Origin: Cucumis sativus
Lineage: Eukaryota; Streptophyta; Magnoliopsida; Cucurbitales; Cucurbitaceae
Direction of reading: 5' to 3'
Assembly: GCF_000004075.3 (NCBI RefSeq)
Contig: NC_026659.2
Location: forward strand, 31,266,272 to 31,330,271
Length of the DNA: 64,000 bases
The notes beneath the pieces were generated by a model, which saw only the letters and a list, made by a program, of their open reading frames with translations, had not been told where the DNA came from and did no database searches. This document shows positions 1 to 23,422 of the stretch, one piece after another. Position numbers and translations under genes: made by a program. Positions within the stretch are counted from its first letter, which is position 1. Every line of letters starts with the position of its first letter.

Positions 1-1007
1 GGTTTGACATGGATCTTTCATCAGAGCCTTACAAAATTCTCCGGTAATCTGCCTACCTACCTTAGCCCTGGTAGAATGAATTAGCTTGGAAACATCGTCT
101 TTTAATTATTTAAATGTTAAACAATGTTCACATGATGGGACTTTTTACCTAAGGAATAATTAAAAAAAAATCATCGAAACTGAAGTTTAAAGAGACACAA
201 AACCTCACAAAAAACTAAACCTTGCTAGGATTCCTCACCACACCTCCAAACACTTTATTGTTCCTCACTCCCAAATATCCCATAATAATGAACATGCACA
301 TACCCCTGCAAACAAAAGAAAACAAAAAATCCTTTGTTCTTGAAGGGTGGATGGAGGATGAACTCCCTGGTCAGAGATGTTCAAACATCTCCCACAAGCA
401 AGCATAAAATCACATTCCTTGAAGAAACGATTCCATATAGATCTCACAAATTGATTACTCCCAATGAAAGCAATTGTTTCAACTAAGGAAAAATGAGGAA
501 TTTTTTTTGTTTCCCCTTTTTTCTTACTATCTTTTGAAGTCGATTCTCTGACCTTTTTTTTTTTGGAATATTTGTGCAGCTGCCATCCAAAAGATATAAC
601 AAATGTTGCCTTCCATCGATCACGTCCATTATTTGCATCTTGCTCTGATGATGGCACCGCATATGTTTTCCATGGGATGGTTTACTCTGATCTTACACAG
701 AATCCTCTTATTACACCGTTGGAAATACTAAGAGGACACAAAACCGTCAATGGAAGAGGTGAGTAGATAAGTTCTTTTTGGATGTGAGGTTACAATTTTT
801 AAGCTTGATCGTCAAAATATGAATCAACCAGAAAGAAAGTAGGCTTTTGAACAAAAGTATGCAATACTATTGTAGAAACTGATGTTATCACACTATCACA
901 TTGCTTGTTTCTCAAATGCAGGAGTAATGGATTGCAAGTTTCACCCAATGCAGCCATGGTTATTTACTGCTGGTGCAGATTCAGTGATCAAATTGTACTG
1001 CCATTGA
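1..1007 (+). CDS. BOP1: BOP1 ribosome biogenesis protein, 3' end (partial)
   Basis: The three last exons are readable: 1-43, 580-758 and 922-1007 (stop TGA 1005-1007). They are joined by GT-AG introns in a single continuous frame. The peptide has the hallmarks of the BOP1 (block of proliferation 1) WD40 C-terminus: FDMDLSSEPYK, HPKDITNVAFHRS, LFASCSDDGTAYVFHGMVY, QNPLITPLEILRGH and a last blade ending in GADSVIKLYCH. In other eukaryotes BOP1 forms the PeBoW complex with PES1 and WDR12 in the nucleolus and is needed for 27S/32S pre-rRNA processing and 60S assembly; this role is transferred from the family. The N-terminal BOP1NT domain and most WD repeats lie left of the window. No stop or frameshift interrupts the visible part, so I treat it as a live gene cut by the window edge. 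Confidence 0.9.
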
Positions 1008-3286
1008 GAAGATTTTACGAAAACCAACCTCGGCACGTGGCCGGCACATGTTCACAGCAGTTTGGTGTATGGAAATGTTCTGCTTGGATCTGATGAAGGT
1101 CCCAAGAGAGTCAAATTTTGTTTGCTCAATCTAATCTTTTCACAATTGTAAGGATTATACATGAATAGAAAGCTAGTCCATTGTTTAGATTCCATGTTTT
1201 AAAGGAACGAGATTTATGGTTTTGTCCAAATTATTTGTGCCCTCCCTTGGAAACGAAGTTGTAACACGATATCACCTAAAATTTTGCTAAGGAGGTTAGG
1301 AATGGAGTTAAAGAGTATAGTAAAATGGTATGAGATCGAGTGTCATCTTTTGAAATTGGGTAATTAGTTCTTATTTGAAGTTCTGACCCAAGTGGGAAGA
1401 AATTTAACCAAAGGGACATTTTAGAATTAAACCATTTTTACCCTTAAAACAGATTAATACAATGAATTACATCTAGAAGTCTAATGTCTAAGTCTTAAGT
1501 TCAACCATTTTTTTTCACACCTAACTACTAACTTGTAATTGTTTTTCTGTGATTAGATAATCAATTGTGATCCTTATAACTCTTTTCGTTGATATCTAGG
1601 CTCACGTACCACTCTTGTGCATACTCAAATGATAGTTAAATAAAGTTTTCTCTCAAACGGAGATTAAACACCAAAATTGAGAATAAACATACAAACAAAC
1701 TGACAATAACTCGAACTATCAACACAATAATAAAAATATTAGTTTTTCGAAGAGTTAAGTTAAAAAATCAGGCCATGATAACTTGATCTAAAAAGCATTA
1801 GAAGATAAGCATGAGTGGTTTTGTACGATTATACAAAAATAAAAATAATCAATAGGGTTTGAATCACTTTATTCTTTTTAACTTAAAAAAATTGTTGGTT
1901 TTTAAAAGTTGAAAAAACCTCTTTCCAACGTCTCATTTTGTCATAATCTTTTGCATCCTCAAATTTAGAATCTCCCACCTCTAGTACATATGCATATTTA
2001 TCCTTTGAAAAAAAATCGTTAATATAAAGAGTGAATTTAGCGTTTTGTTGTCGTTCTATCTTTAAACTTGTTGTTCTATGATATAGGTATTTCAATAAAA
2101 GTGCAACACCAAACAAAATTTAATCTACCATCCCCTTCTTTTTTGGTCTTTCTTTGACTTCAACTAAAGAAATTAGACTCTACTATTGACTACAACAATA
2201 ATATATTCATTGCGAGCTTCTAGTTATCCACCGGAAGTGTAGTGTTTATAATTTCAATTCCAATACTAAGAAAACAAAATGTCATAAACTTTTCATCATC
2301 AACCACTTTTCATACAAAATTCAAACGACATTTTTAAATTTGTTTACTATGAACGTGACATAAACTCAATCTCATTCTAACTTCACTCTGCCTCGCCTAT
2401 TTTCTTACCTCAATCCTTTCTTCTCATCCTTCCACCACCTTATCTAGACGTGTGTCAATGGAGAATGAAATTGTACTTCCAAACTATATCTCAAATCTTG
2501 AAAGTGTTATGTAGCGAGCGAAAATGTAGTTTTTCGACCATTTTTCCATCCTAAATTCTTTCGAAAAACTTGCTAAATTAAACAAAAAGGTAGCGAGCAC
2601 ATCATTGGCTTCAATAATTTGAAAATTTAAGGCTACATAAGTGGGTGAGAGTTGCAAATATCATGGTAGAGTAACACCATCCTAAATCTTAGACCTTACT
2701 GTTCTACAAAACAGTAGTTTAAAATTCACTGTTGGTACCAAATTTGTTGAACAAATTTGAAATGAAAAGGAAAGTGGTAAAGCACCGACCGGCCATCACC
2801 GAAATAATTAATAATCACATAATCAATACTTTGTTTTGATGAAAAGATATATATATATATACAAATGAAAATTCAAATAAAATTGAAAAACAAAGAGAAG
2901 AATGAGAATTGAATTTAACATTTCAAAACGCAAAGAACTTAATAGTGACAGTGAGAGAGAGAGAGAGAGAGAGAGGGGGGGAGAGTTTTCTTAGAGAGAG
3001 AAAGTGGGAACTTTCTTCATCTTCTCCTTCGTTCTTATAACCCTCGTCTCTCCAAAATTTCAACTTTATAGACCTTTTCAGTTTTTCATTTCTTCATTTC
3101 TTCAAATTCAAAATCTTTACAGATACCCATCTCTTAACTTCTCATAGATCTTTCTTCTAGGGTTCTTCTCTAATCGATCTCTTCTTCTTTTCCTAGTTTG
3201 AATTTCTACTCTTTTGTCCTTTTTTTTATCGATTACTTGAGTTGGGTTTTTCTTAGTTTTAGATCGTTGATCTTGGGTAGTTTTCT
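1008..3286. other. Intergenic region and DRP2 5' leader
   Basis: No coding gene is recognised between the BOP1 stop and the DRP2 start. The sequence is AT-rich. The last ~300 bases are pyrimidine-rich on the plus strand after a GA microsatellite (from about 2950), typical of a plant 5' UTR/core promoter. A short TA run lies near 2848-2860. The open frame on the minus strand at 1883-2116 has no recognisable domain. Confidence 0.5.
2950..2990. repeat. GA-rich microsatellite upstream of DRP2
   Basis: A GA dinucleotide run, followed by a short G run and more GA, sits about 300 bases before the DRP2 start codon. GA/CT tracts are common in plant core promoters and 5' UTRs, so it may lie in the leader or promoter of the dynamin gene. 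The transcription start is not determined. Confidence 0.75.
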
Positions 3287-13218
<9,932 letters not shown>

Positions 13219-13858
13219 CATGGCATCAGATCTTACTTGATGATTCATATTGTCTCTACAACATTGGGTGATATTAAGCTCCACTTCACGATTCATTTAG
13301 TGATCTCCTCAAGTTCATATTCTACTAGAAACTTAAAAAGTGGAGAGAGGTTTGTGTATATACAACATTTCTTAGTATCAGGTTATACTGTTGTCTTCAT
13401 TATTAATACAAGACTAGATTGAAGGGATTCTTGATTTCCCCGTTTTTTCTTCCTCTTCTTTCTTTTAAGGTTTCTTTCTACCATTGCCGATTCATTTTTG
13501 GACAAGAACACATGTATTTGAATGTATTAGTTATGATTTTGTATGTACTACTATCCATTTCTGATGGGTTATATATAATATTCAGTTATTTCTTAGTGGA
13601 ACGATGGTTGTAATTTTAAATGGTGAGCTATTTGCTTCTCTTCAATGGTTTTCTAGTTAAATATTTGGGGTTTCAGAAGAATGAATTCAAATCAAAATCA
13701 AATATGAAATAGTGGACAGCCCTTACTCTACCTAGCAAAATACCCAATACAATGCTTTTTTTTTTTTACCTCTTTTTGATATTTTCTATGTTTTTTGAAA
13801 TCTACAAAAGTATATGTTGAGAACAAAAAGGATTATACAAAACTATGTGAAGATGACT
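13219..13858. other. Convergent 3' region between DRP2 and the GT47 gene
   Basis: 640 bases between two converging stop codons. The region is AT-rich and must contain both 3' UTRs. Short open frames have no recognisable domain and I see no separate gene. Confidence 0.5.
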
Positions 13859-16800
13859 TTAATCTTGAATGTGTATATTCAACCTTCTGAGCCAGATAGA
13901 ATGAAGTATCATATGAAAAGCATCAAATCTCTTGGGAGTTCCATTGAGTACAAAATGTCTTTGTACTTGCTTCACTCTCCTTTGCATTCTCAAGTATTGA
14001 GTTTGAGATATCCCATTTAGTATCTTTTTTATGTTTGGTATATCCTTCACTTGTATTTGCACAGCAAATGAATTCCAATTCAAAACATCACTGAAAGGAG
14101 GAACGTAGCTTTCTGATATCAACACAGGAACACATTCAGCATAAATGGCTTCCACTACCCTTGGACTGGCTACCTCATACCCACTAGGGCATAAACAAAA
14201 CCTACTCTTCTTCAACATCGAATCGTATGATATTCCACTTGGAAGCTCGTCGTAAACAAGCACGTCCTCGTCTTTTTCCTTCCATTCCTGCAGGAGTAGG
14301 TACCTTATATGACCATGAAGCCTACCTGCAAAGAATGCAAGAACGGATCGACGAGAAGGCGAGAGACCTCCAAGAAGCCCATCGATTTCTCCTGTTCTAA
14401 GATGGATTTCAGGAAATGATGCGTCTTTAGAAGGACGGAAACCTTCAGAAACATTCGCATTACACAATACTCTGATGGAGTTATTGAACAAAAGCGGAAC
14501 GAATGAAGTCGTACGTGGCCCCTGCATCAAAGAAGAAAGAAAATTTAGATCGAACTCAATGGTGCTTTAGATGTTGCTCCTTCGATTTCCAAAGCTTACC
14601 CAATCATGACAAGAAAGCATAAAATGATCAGCACCAAGGCTGCGATCCCAGAAAGGATGTTTGTTAGAGATGACGTTGATGTAGTCAGTGATTGCAGTTC
14701 CAATGGCATTAACTTCATGAGAGTTTGGTACATAGAGATATTGAACCAAATTGACAACACTGAATGGGAGGAAATAAAGAAGAGCCTGATCTGGGTCATT
14801 GGTTGTATACAAATTTCCCTTTTCCATTTCATGAATAAACCTTCCTTCTGTGGAATATATGCTTTTACATGGACCTCCATGGAACATTGGAGGCTCTCCT
14901 TCTTTGTATACATATATCTTCAAAAGCTTTTCCATTTCTATATAGCTCCTGCACATGGCACTCTCTTCACTTTAATGATTTGAACTAAAGAAAATTGTAT
15001 ACATTCCAGCTTTGAATTTAGTTTTAATTTAGTCTCTATGCTCTAAAACATTTTGTATTTGTTCTTTCATGGACAAACTTATTTTTTTAACTTGTGTGAT
15101 TTGTCAGATATACTCAAGTTAATTAGTTAAAAAATATGCCAATAACCAAGTGGATAACAGTTTGAATCTTGTAGTCCTACATGTTGTTAAACTAAAAAAA
15201 GAAAAGAAAAAAAAGGGCTCATCACTATAAATGTCACATCATGAAGTTCAGAGGACATTTCAAAAACTTCAATCCGAAGAACAACCGTTAAACATAAATG
15301 TTTTAAGAACCAAATTGAATCAATTGAAGTATATGGGCTAAAATTGCTACGTTATGGAGTTCACTTGCATTTTTGTTGTGCTTTTCAATAATCACAAAGA
15401 AAAAGAGCAATGAAACTTGTAAAAGTATAGAAGCCAAATTGAAATGAGATTCGAGATAAAAGGGTTAAGATTATAAGTAGACCTTTTATATACCTGTGGA
15501 AAGCATTTGGGTTCCTATATATTGGGCCAGTAGGAACATAGTCAGGATCATGATGTATAGATGTAAGATTATGAATTTGAGAAGCTTCTCTAATGGCTGC
15601 TCTTGCTCTTCCCAATTTCTCCTCTAGTTTCTTCAACTTACTATATCTCTCAGTTTTGCTGATCCCTGGAGTTGCACTTTTTCCATTGGCTTCTTTGTCT
15701 TTAGCTACTGTTTTTTGTGATTCTTCCTGATGATCATGATCAAATAATGCAGTTTTTATTTAGAAACACAGTCCAAAAGCTTCAGCACGTTTGCACTTGA
15801 TTTTGAATTGATTTTGAAATGATAGAATTATTGTAATTTTCAAAATCCCTCTCAAAATACGTTTAATCATCCGAAATCAATTTTAATAACATGATTTTTA
15901 AAATCGTCAAGTAATATTTGAGAAGAAAAAATGAGAATAGGATGAAAGTTTTAGAGAGAAATTCAATATAGACATCCAAACTAATAAGTTGTTAATGTAT
16001 ATTAGATGTCAATTTAACTATGCTTGTTTTGGCATAAAGGATGAAGACAAACATAAACTTAGTAGGGTATTTAAATCGGAAAGAAAAGATTAAAGAAATC
16101 AATTGAACGATAAAAATAATTATGAGAGAGCATTCTTTACCGTGACAACTCAACTGACAATGACATAAGTTTATACTATCAATCTCGTGGATAGAGATTT
16201 GGTTCAGTACCACATATATTGCAGAAAATGGGGACAAATTGTTTGGTTAAAAAGTTTGATAAGTGGATAAAAGTAATTGGGGATAGTAAAAGGGAAAAAG
16301 AGACAAAAGTTGAGAAAGAAATAAAAGGAAAAATTAGACTTGGGCAAAAAATGTAATCTTTCCTAAATAATTTTAGAGGGGGAATGAATAGTCGTTGAGA
16401 TCGGGCGTTAAAGCTAGTCACTGAGGGTGGTCATTGTCGAAATTAGACATCGATTATAGTTTTCACTAAATTAATTTTCAAAGAGGGTTCTCAATTGTTC
16501 GAGTAATTAAAAACATTAAATGAAGAAAGGTTAGTTGGTTGTTATTTTAACCACTAAGTTATAAATAGTTTTACAATAAAAAAATGGTTAAAATACAAAC
16601 TACTCCCTATTTTATAACAAGCGTTCCTATTGAGTGGATTATCGAAGTTACTCAACCTACATCCGGTTGAATCTCCAAACACCCCTTAATAAGAACGAAG
16701 AGTCGAAATCACTTATCCAGATGAGATTTAAAGGCTTAATAGAGAAAAGAAATCCACCGTATAGTTTAGAACATTCATGTAAAAGAAAGCAAACAAAGTA

Positions 16801-17129
16801 AAAAGAAGTGAATCAAAATGTGAAAAGCTTACAATTGAATGAAGAAAAGACTGTCCCTTGGGGTCCAAATCAACTGATTCAACCAACTTTGGAGAAGAGA
16901 TGATATTTGAAAAAGAATTAAGTTGTGAGTTTTGTAAACTTGATAAATCTTTATCAAAGCCAATCCTCCAAGGAATCTCCAAATCAAGTTTACATACTAA
17001 AAAAACAAGAACAAGAGAAGGAAGTAAAACCAACAAAGACAAAAATGGGGAAAAAGATGAGAAGAATGGTTTCTTAGAACAGTGCTCCATTTCTCCTTCT
17101 CCATGCCTTCGATCTTCCATTATCATCAA
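13859..17129 (-). CDS. GT47 exostosin-family glycosyltransferase
   Basis: Four coding exons on the minus strand: 17129-16833, 15726-15494, 14948-14600, 14521-13859. Phases agree and give 513 aa. The N-terminus has a basic/polar stretch and then a hydrophobic segment (residues ~23-47, rich in Phe, Leu and Val), a typical type II signal anchor for a Golgi enzyme. A coiled-coil-like stem (KLKKLEEKLGRARAAIREA) follows. The exostosin domain shows KIYVYKEGEPPMFHGGPCK, a DPDQALLYFLPFSV block, WDRSLGADHFMLSCHDW, then RSVLAFFAGRLHG and RFCLCPSGYEVASPRVVEAI, the conserved C-terminal donor-binding region. Plant members of this clade (At5g03795/At3g07620-like) are annotated as probable glycosyltransferases of cell-wall or arabinogalactan glycans; the exact substrate is unknown. 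ATGs at 17129 and 17126 are alternative starts. Confidence 0.9.
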
Positions 17130-18009
17130 TACAATGCTAGTGAATGTGTACTAATAATAACACTATAATGTTGTAACAACTCATTATTCCAAAGATTCAT
17201 TGCTTCTTTACGAGTCATTCCTTGCTGAAGATAAGGGAGATTCTCAATTTTAATACATATGAATGCTGTTTTGAGATCTTCTTTGGAATATGCATGTGAT
17301 TCTTTTTATTACAATTCAAATTACAATCATTGCATTTTCCTTCTATAGATTGATTTAATACCAATCTTATTGTCCATCCAAACATTTTCTTTTTCTTTTT
17401 GTTTTTATTCCTATTGCATTTAAAAATATCTCAAACGGTAGATTCACAACAAATGTTAAAGAAGACAACGTGTGATTACGTATTAGTTAAGTTATTACTC
17501 TTTCTTAATCAAACGTGGCCAAGATAAAAACTAAAAATCAATTCGTCAATTTTCCACATCTCAACAAACCTTCGTTTTTATCAAATAAAGCTTAGCTTAA
17601 TATAACCTTCCTCTTCCTCTCTAAGGTTAAAAGTTCGATCCCTCATAATTGCATTTGCACAAGAAAAAAAGATACTTTTAAGTGCCGGATTAGACAGATA
17701 TTTTCAAGGCACCACTCGTCAAAAAACCAAAAATCTAGTTGGAGGTACATTTCTAAATACCTTTAAAATGTAGGAAATTTTCAAGCACCATCGATTGGAA
17801 ATAAAGTTGGTAACTTTATTTTGGTGCATTGACATTCTCTCCATGTTTAGAAATGTACCCAACCGGGTTTTTGGTTCTTCTTTATGAGTGCTAATCCGGT
17901 TAGTGTACTTTTTTGATATTTTAAAGTTACACTTTGGGATGGGGGGAGGGACAGATGGAGCATTTGAGTTGGAGAAGGAAAATGGATGAAATAAAGAGGC
18001 AATCCTTGA
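17130..18009. other. Intergenic region between the GT47 and SUN genes
   Basis: No gene is recognised. It holds the GT47 promoter side, a possible tRNA-derived SINE near 17588-17680, and a near-palindromic stretch around 17690-17900: segments about aversion of a scaffolding phrase (ccaaaaatctagttgg and ccaaccgggttttt) resemble each other in inverted orientation, which could be a small MITE-like remnant. Confidence 0.35.
17588..17680 (+). repeat. Candidate tRNA-derived SINE fragment
   Basis: A box A-like TTAGCTTAATATAACC near 17591 is followed about 40 bases later by AGTTCGATCCC (17632-17642), which fits the pol III box B consensus GWTCRANNC. Spacing and order match tRNA-derived SINEs. No clear 3' tail or target-site duplication was defined. 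Confidence 0.4.
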
Positions 18010-21000
18010 TTATAATGACTGTATGAAAAGAATGATACAACAGCTCAAAAGCAATAGGTACCAGGAAGGGCTTATACAACAAAATTTCCTGGAATTATTT
18101 GTTCTCTCATATACTCTAAGAACAATGTGCAAAAATAATCTAAAAATAGCAAGTGATGAAAAAATTAGACACACAAGAAAAACTACTATTCCTTTGTTTT
18201 CAAGAGAAATCTGATTCTTCTGTACCCTTTCGATCTCAGATCTGCAAAACAAAACAGAAGCTTTCAGCCTCTCTCACCAATAAGAAAAATTTAACAAAGA
18301 CAACTTTGCACAGTTTTCGAAGTAAAATTGCTAAGGTGACTTTGGGCAGTCTTTTATTCTTTTCTTCTTCAAAGGAGATCTCAGATATGAAATGAAAAAG
18401 AAATGAGAACGCGAATCAAAAGGACAGATGGCTGTATGTGAACACTTTTAGTATTAAAAAACAAGAATAATTTTATGGGATACGATACATGTAAGAAAGT
18501 ATTAAGGAAACAAATAAAGAAAGCAAATGCAGAATAAAGAAGAAAAAATTGTCATTAGTAGGAAATTTCTTGTTGTATTTGAAGAAAAATACTCGTGCAC
18601 AGTGATAAACAGAAATTTTCTGTTAGCAAGAAGTGATCAATAGAATCTTTAAGAGTTATAAACAGAATATACCTATGTCAGGTTCCTATTAAATAATTTA
18701 TTAAATATTAATGTCGGTGCAAATTCAAGTGAACAAACCAAAATATTTAGGAGTTATATACAGAGTAGAACAAATATAGAACCAAAATAGAATTTAAACC
18801 AAAAAAAAAAAAAAAATCTCACTCCATTTCTCTCCCATCTCCTTTTCTTTGTGTGTGTGTGTGTCAGTGGTTTGGGGGTGGGGATGGAGGGGAAGTAAAA
18901 ATCAAAACCTGAGTATAGAATTATGCCTTTGCAGACCATCCAATTGCAAGGAAACCATGGACTTCCAAGAAATGAGATCACGAAGATCTTTATCCTACAT
19001 TGAAAAAAACCCAATGTTAATAGGCACTGTCATTAACAGAAGATGGAATGAAAGGATAGGAGTATGACATACTGTGGTGTCCTGGATTTTAAGAATATTT
19101 CTTATATCCGCTTGGGTCTTCTCAATGAGTAGATTATTATTTCCGATATCTTTGTCAAATTCTTTGAATATATTGCCATATTTGGACGTTAAGTCCTCCA
19201 GATACCGCTCCAAAACAGATAAACTTAGGTCTAGTGAGCGAACTTTCTGTGTCAAAATTTTGAGAACAGTGTCACCAGGCATTCTGCCAGGTTGTTGATG
19301 GTGTGATTCTTCAACCGGTTCAGGTGTATTACTCTTCGAAAGTTCTATATCAACACCATCATCACCTTCCTCGTTAGCAACAGATTGCAACTCTCTACGA
19401 TGTGACACTTCATCAATGGGGCCAGGCTGGGAAGGAATTACTCTCTTATCATGCGTAGCTTCATCTGATATAGAAGGTTTATGTTGAGCAGATATTAAAT
19501 CCTCCAGCATCATCTCAACAGCATCCATTCCATAAACTTCCACAGTGCTGAGTGTGCAATAGAATTCTGAACCATAATGGGTGAGAAAATTCAACTTTAA
19601 ATATCTCACCCATTTTGGGTCCTTGAGAACAAATCTATGTGCATGTTTTGCATTTGGAGCAGTGAAATTACCGAGCTTGAACCAAACATCTGTTGGATAA
19701 ACCAAGCTCCCATGTACCTCAAATTCTTTTAAGTTAGAAGAATGGTGCTCGAAATTAGCAATTTCAATTGTTACTACTAAGGTTTCTTCTGAAAGTTCTA
19801 TGACGACAAATTTCTCTTCAGCAGAACAAGGATTTCTGAGGTACTTATCTTTGTCTTTGCCTAAAATGTTTGAAGCTCCCTTTGCTTCCTTGTTGAAAGC
19901 CAAAACCTTAGCTCCCTTTGAAGCTGAGGCGTAATTGTACTCTGCACCTCCAGGTTCTAATCTATGGATAGTATTCCCAGCCTGGCCAGTTTCAGACTTA
20001 CCCTGGGACACAAAGGCTCTGCTTTTGAATTCTTCAAGGCCGAGTAGAACAGTGTCTGACGAGATATCTCCCTTGGGAGGTTTGCTTTCAGGTTTTACTC
20101 TAGTGCTAGAGCTCCCATCCTCAGGCAACCTCGTAGTAGCTTGAATATGACTGCTACTTTCTTCGCTTGAAAGTACTTCATTATCAGAACCAGGGGTCGA
20201 AGCATTGATTGAACATGAATTGTTTAAATGAATGGTACAATGAGATTCTCCATTTGGAGGCTCACGTAAAACGTCAGAGTCCTTGTTATTTTCCAATTTA
20301 GATTCATTTGTAGTAGATACACCATCAGGAAGTAAAATTGATTCTTCTGAATCCCAAAAGAAAGAAGAGCATAGATAATCAATTAGTGATACTATCAATA
20401 TCAAGTTTGGTACATAAATCATGGATTGCAAGAAAAAAATGGCAAGCCATATAGGTTATTCTACTAATGTGGAAAAAACTTTTAAGTCTTTAACTTAGCC
20501 AGTATGGTGATTAATAACAAAGGCAAATCAGTTCAACCGCTCAAAACTAACTTACACGAGTATTAACCAAAAAAAAGAAAAAGATTATGCTTGAACTTCA
20601 TTAGAGAAGGATTGACAATTATGCTTTTAATTGTTCTGTAATAAATAACTACAAAAACAATCAATTATATGATTATATTCCCCACTAATTTTATTACTCT
20701 TGTTGCAATATATTGAAACATTCAAGCATGAAAACACAATCTGTATTGTTTCTTTATTTGAATGTAAGAAAATTGAGCATCAAAATCAAAATCGGAAATT
20801 TAAATAAATCAAAATCTTCACCTCATCACTAATCAGCATTAATAAAATTCACAACCCAATATTGCGAGACTAAAACCATCACCAGAAACTTCTTGCAATA
20901 CAAGGGAACTTAAACAATTTTGAATCTTATAAAACCAACGCATTGGAAAATAAAAGAAGTGATAATAGAATGACACAATTACTCATAACGTTTTGAAGAA

Positions 21001-21337
21001 ATCCATTATATATAGGAAACACGAAAGCAGCGAACCGATAAAAAGAAATTGATAAAAAAGCTCAGTCAGAATCAGAAAATCAGAAGAGAATAGTGCAATC
21101 AGTTTCAACACACTTCTAAATTCAAACAAATCTTCATTAAGTTCATCAAAATAATTTGTTTAAAGCATGCGTACCTTGGCAGCCAACTCCATGGCTAAAC
21201 CATAAGCTGAAGAGGAAGACAAGTCCCCAAAGAATAAAAACCAAAGAAATAGAAACTTTATACAAATGATTTCTTCCACTAATAGGCACTTGAACAGCTC
21301 TTCTATCATGCAGAAGAGCTCCAACAGGCTTCCGCAT
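18010..21337 (-). CDS. Mid-SUN domain protein (plant SUN3/SUN4/SUN5 type)
   Basis: Four exons on the minus strand: 21337-21175, 20346-19073, 18994-18909, 18241-18010. Phases agree and give 584 aa. Residues ~28-47 ([19 protein letters not shown]) form the first membrane segment. An acidic/Ser-rich low-complexity stretch follows, then the SUN domain at ~192-328 ([64 protein letters not shown]). A heptad-like segment ([20 protein letters not shown]) precedes two C-terminal hydrophobic segments ([20 protein letters not shown] and [14 protein letters not shown]). Membrane-SUN-membrane-membrane is the mid-SUN layout, as opposed to C-terminal SUN1/2. Plant mid-SUN proteins sit in the nuclear envelope and ER, and are linked to nuclear shape and early seed development. 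No motif is missing. The exon 1 ATG at 21337 is chosen because it directly precedes the conserved basic N-terminus. Confidence 0.9.
18845..18866. repeat. GT microsatellite in a SUN-gene intron
   Basis: A short GT dinucleotide run lies in the last intron, close to a poly-A tract at about 18802-18816. It is a potential length polymorphism, and no function is implied. Confidence 0.7.
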
Positions 21338-23422
21338 TGCACATCAATTCAAACCACTGATTGATCAACAACTAGAAAATGATACCACCCTGCATCAGGA
21401 ACAAATCTTCGTTACGACCAAACTCCAAATACCAAATAGAATACAATAATTCACATTAAGAAAGAGCAACTCTTGCTTTCTACACAAATCAGAGCACCCA
21501 AATTCACACCCACAGAAAAGAAACAAAAAGCAAACGAAGGAGCAGATCCCACTAAAACTCCCACGATCAAAGCTACACCCAAATACCCAAATACCCAAAT
21601 ACCAGATCCATCCCAAAATAAAGGAAAAATCAATATAGACAAACCCAGATTGTAAAAATCACAGACATCTATCTAATTACAAGTAAACAAAAACAAAATA
21701 TCCAATAACCAACCTAGTTTCAAAATCAGTATCAGAAGAAGCTGAGACCCAAGGAAATAGATAGAGAGGGAAGATGCAGATTGATTCAGTTTCCATAAAA
21801 ATAAAAAATTAAGAATGATTGGAAGAGAGAAAAGAGAAGCAAAGCAATGGAACGACGCAGTATAAGGCGAAAAACCGCGTGGTTGCCTCGTCATTGGGGG
21901 AATTGTCAACTATTAGAATACTCAAAGGAAAAAGAAAAAAAAAGTACTGTTACCTTCTTCCTTGTCGCCGTTTTCGTAATTAAAGTAAACAGTGATGGAT
22001 TCAAACGGGGGAAAAGGGAATGTTTGGTTTCTTTAATTGTACTGTTTCATGATTTTTGAAAAAGAAGAGACGATAACTTAAACGCTTTGAAGTTCGACAT
22101 TAATGGAGGAAGAGAGAGTACCTGATGATGACGAGACCTTCCAGCTTCAGATTTATTTGCAAATTCTTCTCCTTAGTTATTTTGAATCAAATCGCTCTAT
22201 CCAACAGTAAAAGAAACCTTTATACTTATAGATTGATTGAATCCAAAATTTAGTTACGACTAGATATTTTAATTTATTTTGTAATTTTTAAAAATACTCT
22301 ATTTTATATTTTAAGTCTTTTCTTTTATAATTTTATAAATAACAAATTTAACAAAATATTTATTAGCTATATTTTTCTATTACTGATATACACTAATCGT
22401 AGATATAAGTGATATTTTTTTTCATTTGAGAAATGAAAGTGCACAAAATGATAGCTGCATGTGATCCTTTTACTTATTTTTATGCCATATATGCAATTAT
22501 TTTATCCTTGTGCCATATATTCTATTATTTTTTTTACTTAAATGTCATTCATGCAAGTGGTTCGTTTAAATATAGTAAAATGAACCAAATTATTTACTCA
22601 CTATCTACAATAAACCAATAGAATGTGATAGACTATAATACACCTGACACACATCGATACACCTAATACATATTTGATACATCGATAAACTCTATACTTT
22701 CTTGTACACTTCTTAGAAATACACTTACTTAATGTCTAAACTCTATACTTAGAAATATTAAAGAAATTTGAACTTCTTTTTCTTCGAAAGCAATTGACTC
22801 CTCCCCTAATGTCTCTCTTCAAACAACTAGCACTATTAACTCCACCTTCCCACTACTTACCTTCGTTGATCACCGATCACCAATTGTCATTTTTCTCTTT
22901 CTTTCTTTTCCTCAACATCTCTCTTTTACCAACTCTACACCATTTGTCATCGACCACCGTTCTTCGTTGCTGACCTCTATCTCTCATTGCACGTTCGTCA
23001 ACGAGCACTAATCGGTTACTTTTCTCTATCTTTCTCTTTAGGGGAATATGTAATAAACAGTAATTAAAAATTCAAACTTGGATATTTACAAAACATTGCA
23101 ACACACCTTGCAAACATATTCAAATTTCTACCAACTTTTCAAAAAGTTATGAAGCTTTCGAGTTCGCCCTTTCAAACTTTGGCTTAAACTTTGTTAGAAG
23201 AGAAGTAAAGTTGGGTAAAAGACGTCAGCTTTTAACTTCTGAAAAACCGACAAGGGAAAGACTTTTCACACGACTTGAAAGTCTTCATCTATGCGATTTT
23301 ATAATCGAACAAATTTACTTGCTCTCTAAGCTTTTGCTTTCTATATATCTACATCGACTTCTTTGATTTTGATACATCCATCGCTACCAATTTGCTTAAT
23401 CAATCAAAGATTCGTGACTTCT
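21338..23422. other. Divergent promoter region, SUN gene and nucleoredoxin A
   Basis: Two genes fire outward from this 2.1-kb segment. The SUN 5' UTR, possibly with a leader intron, must lie near 21340-22150. The remainder is AT-rich with CT-rich stretches at 22790-23040. No coding gene is recognised; the longer open frames (21395-21909) lack domains and are on the SUN leader side. Confidence 0.5.
23338..23350 (+). promoter_or_regulatory. Putative TATA box of nucleoredoxin A
   Basis: CTATATATCTA starts about 80 bases before the NRX-A start codon. This spacing would leave a 5' UTR of roughly 45-50 bases. It is a motif match only; the transcription start was not determined. Confidence 0.45.

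Noticed and set aside
580-1007. BOP1 fragment as a pseudogene
   Set aside because: Exons, splice sites and frame are intact and continue left of the window, so it is a truncated view of a normal gene.
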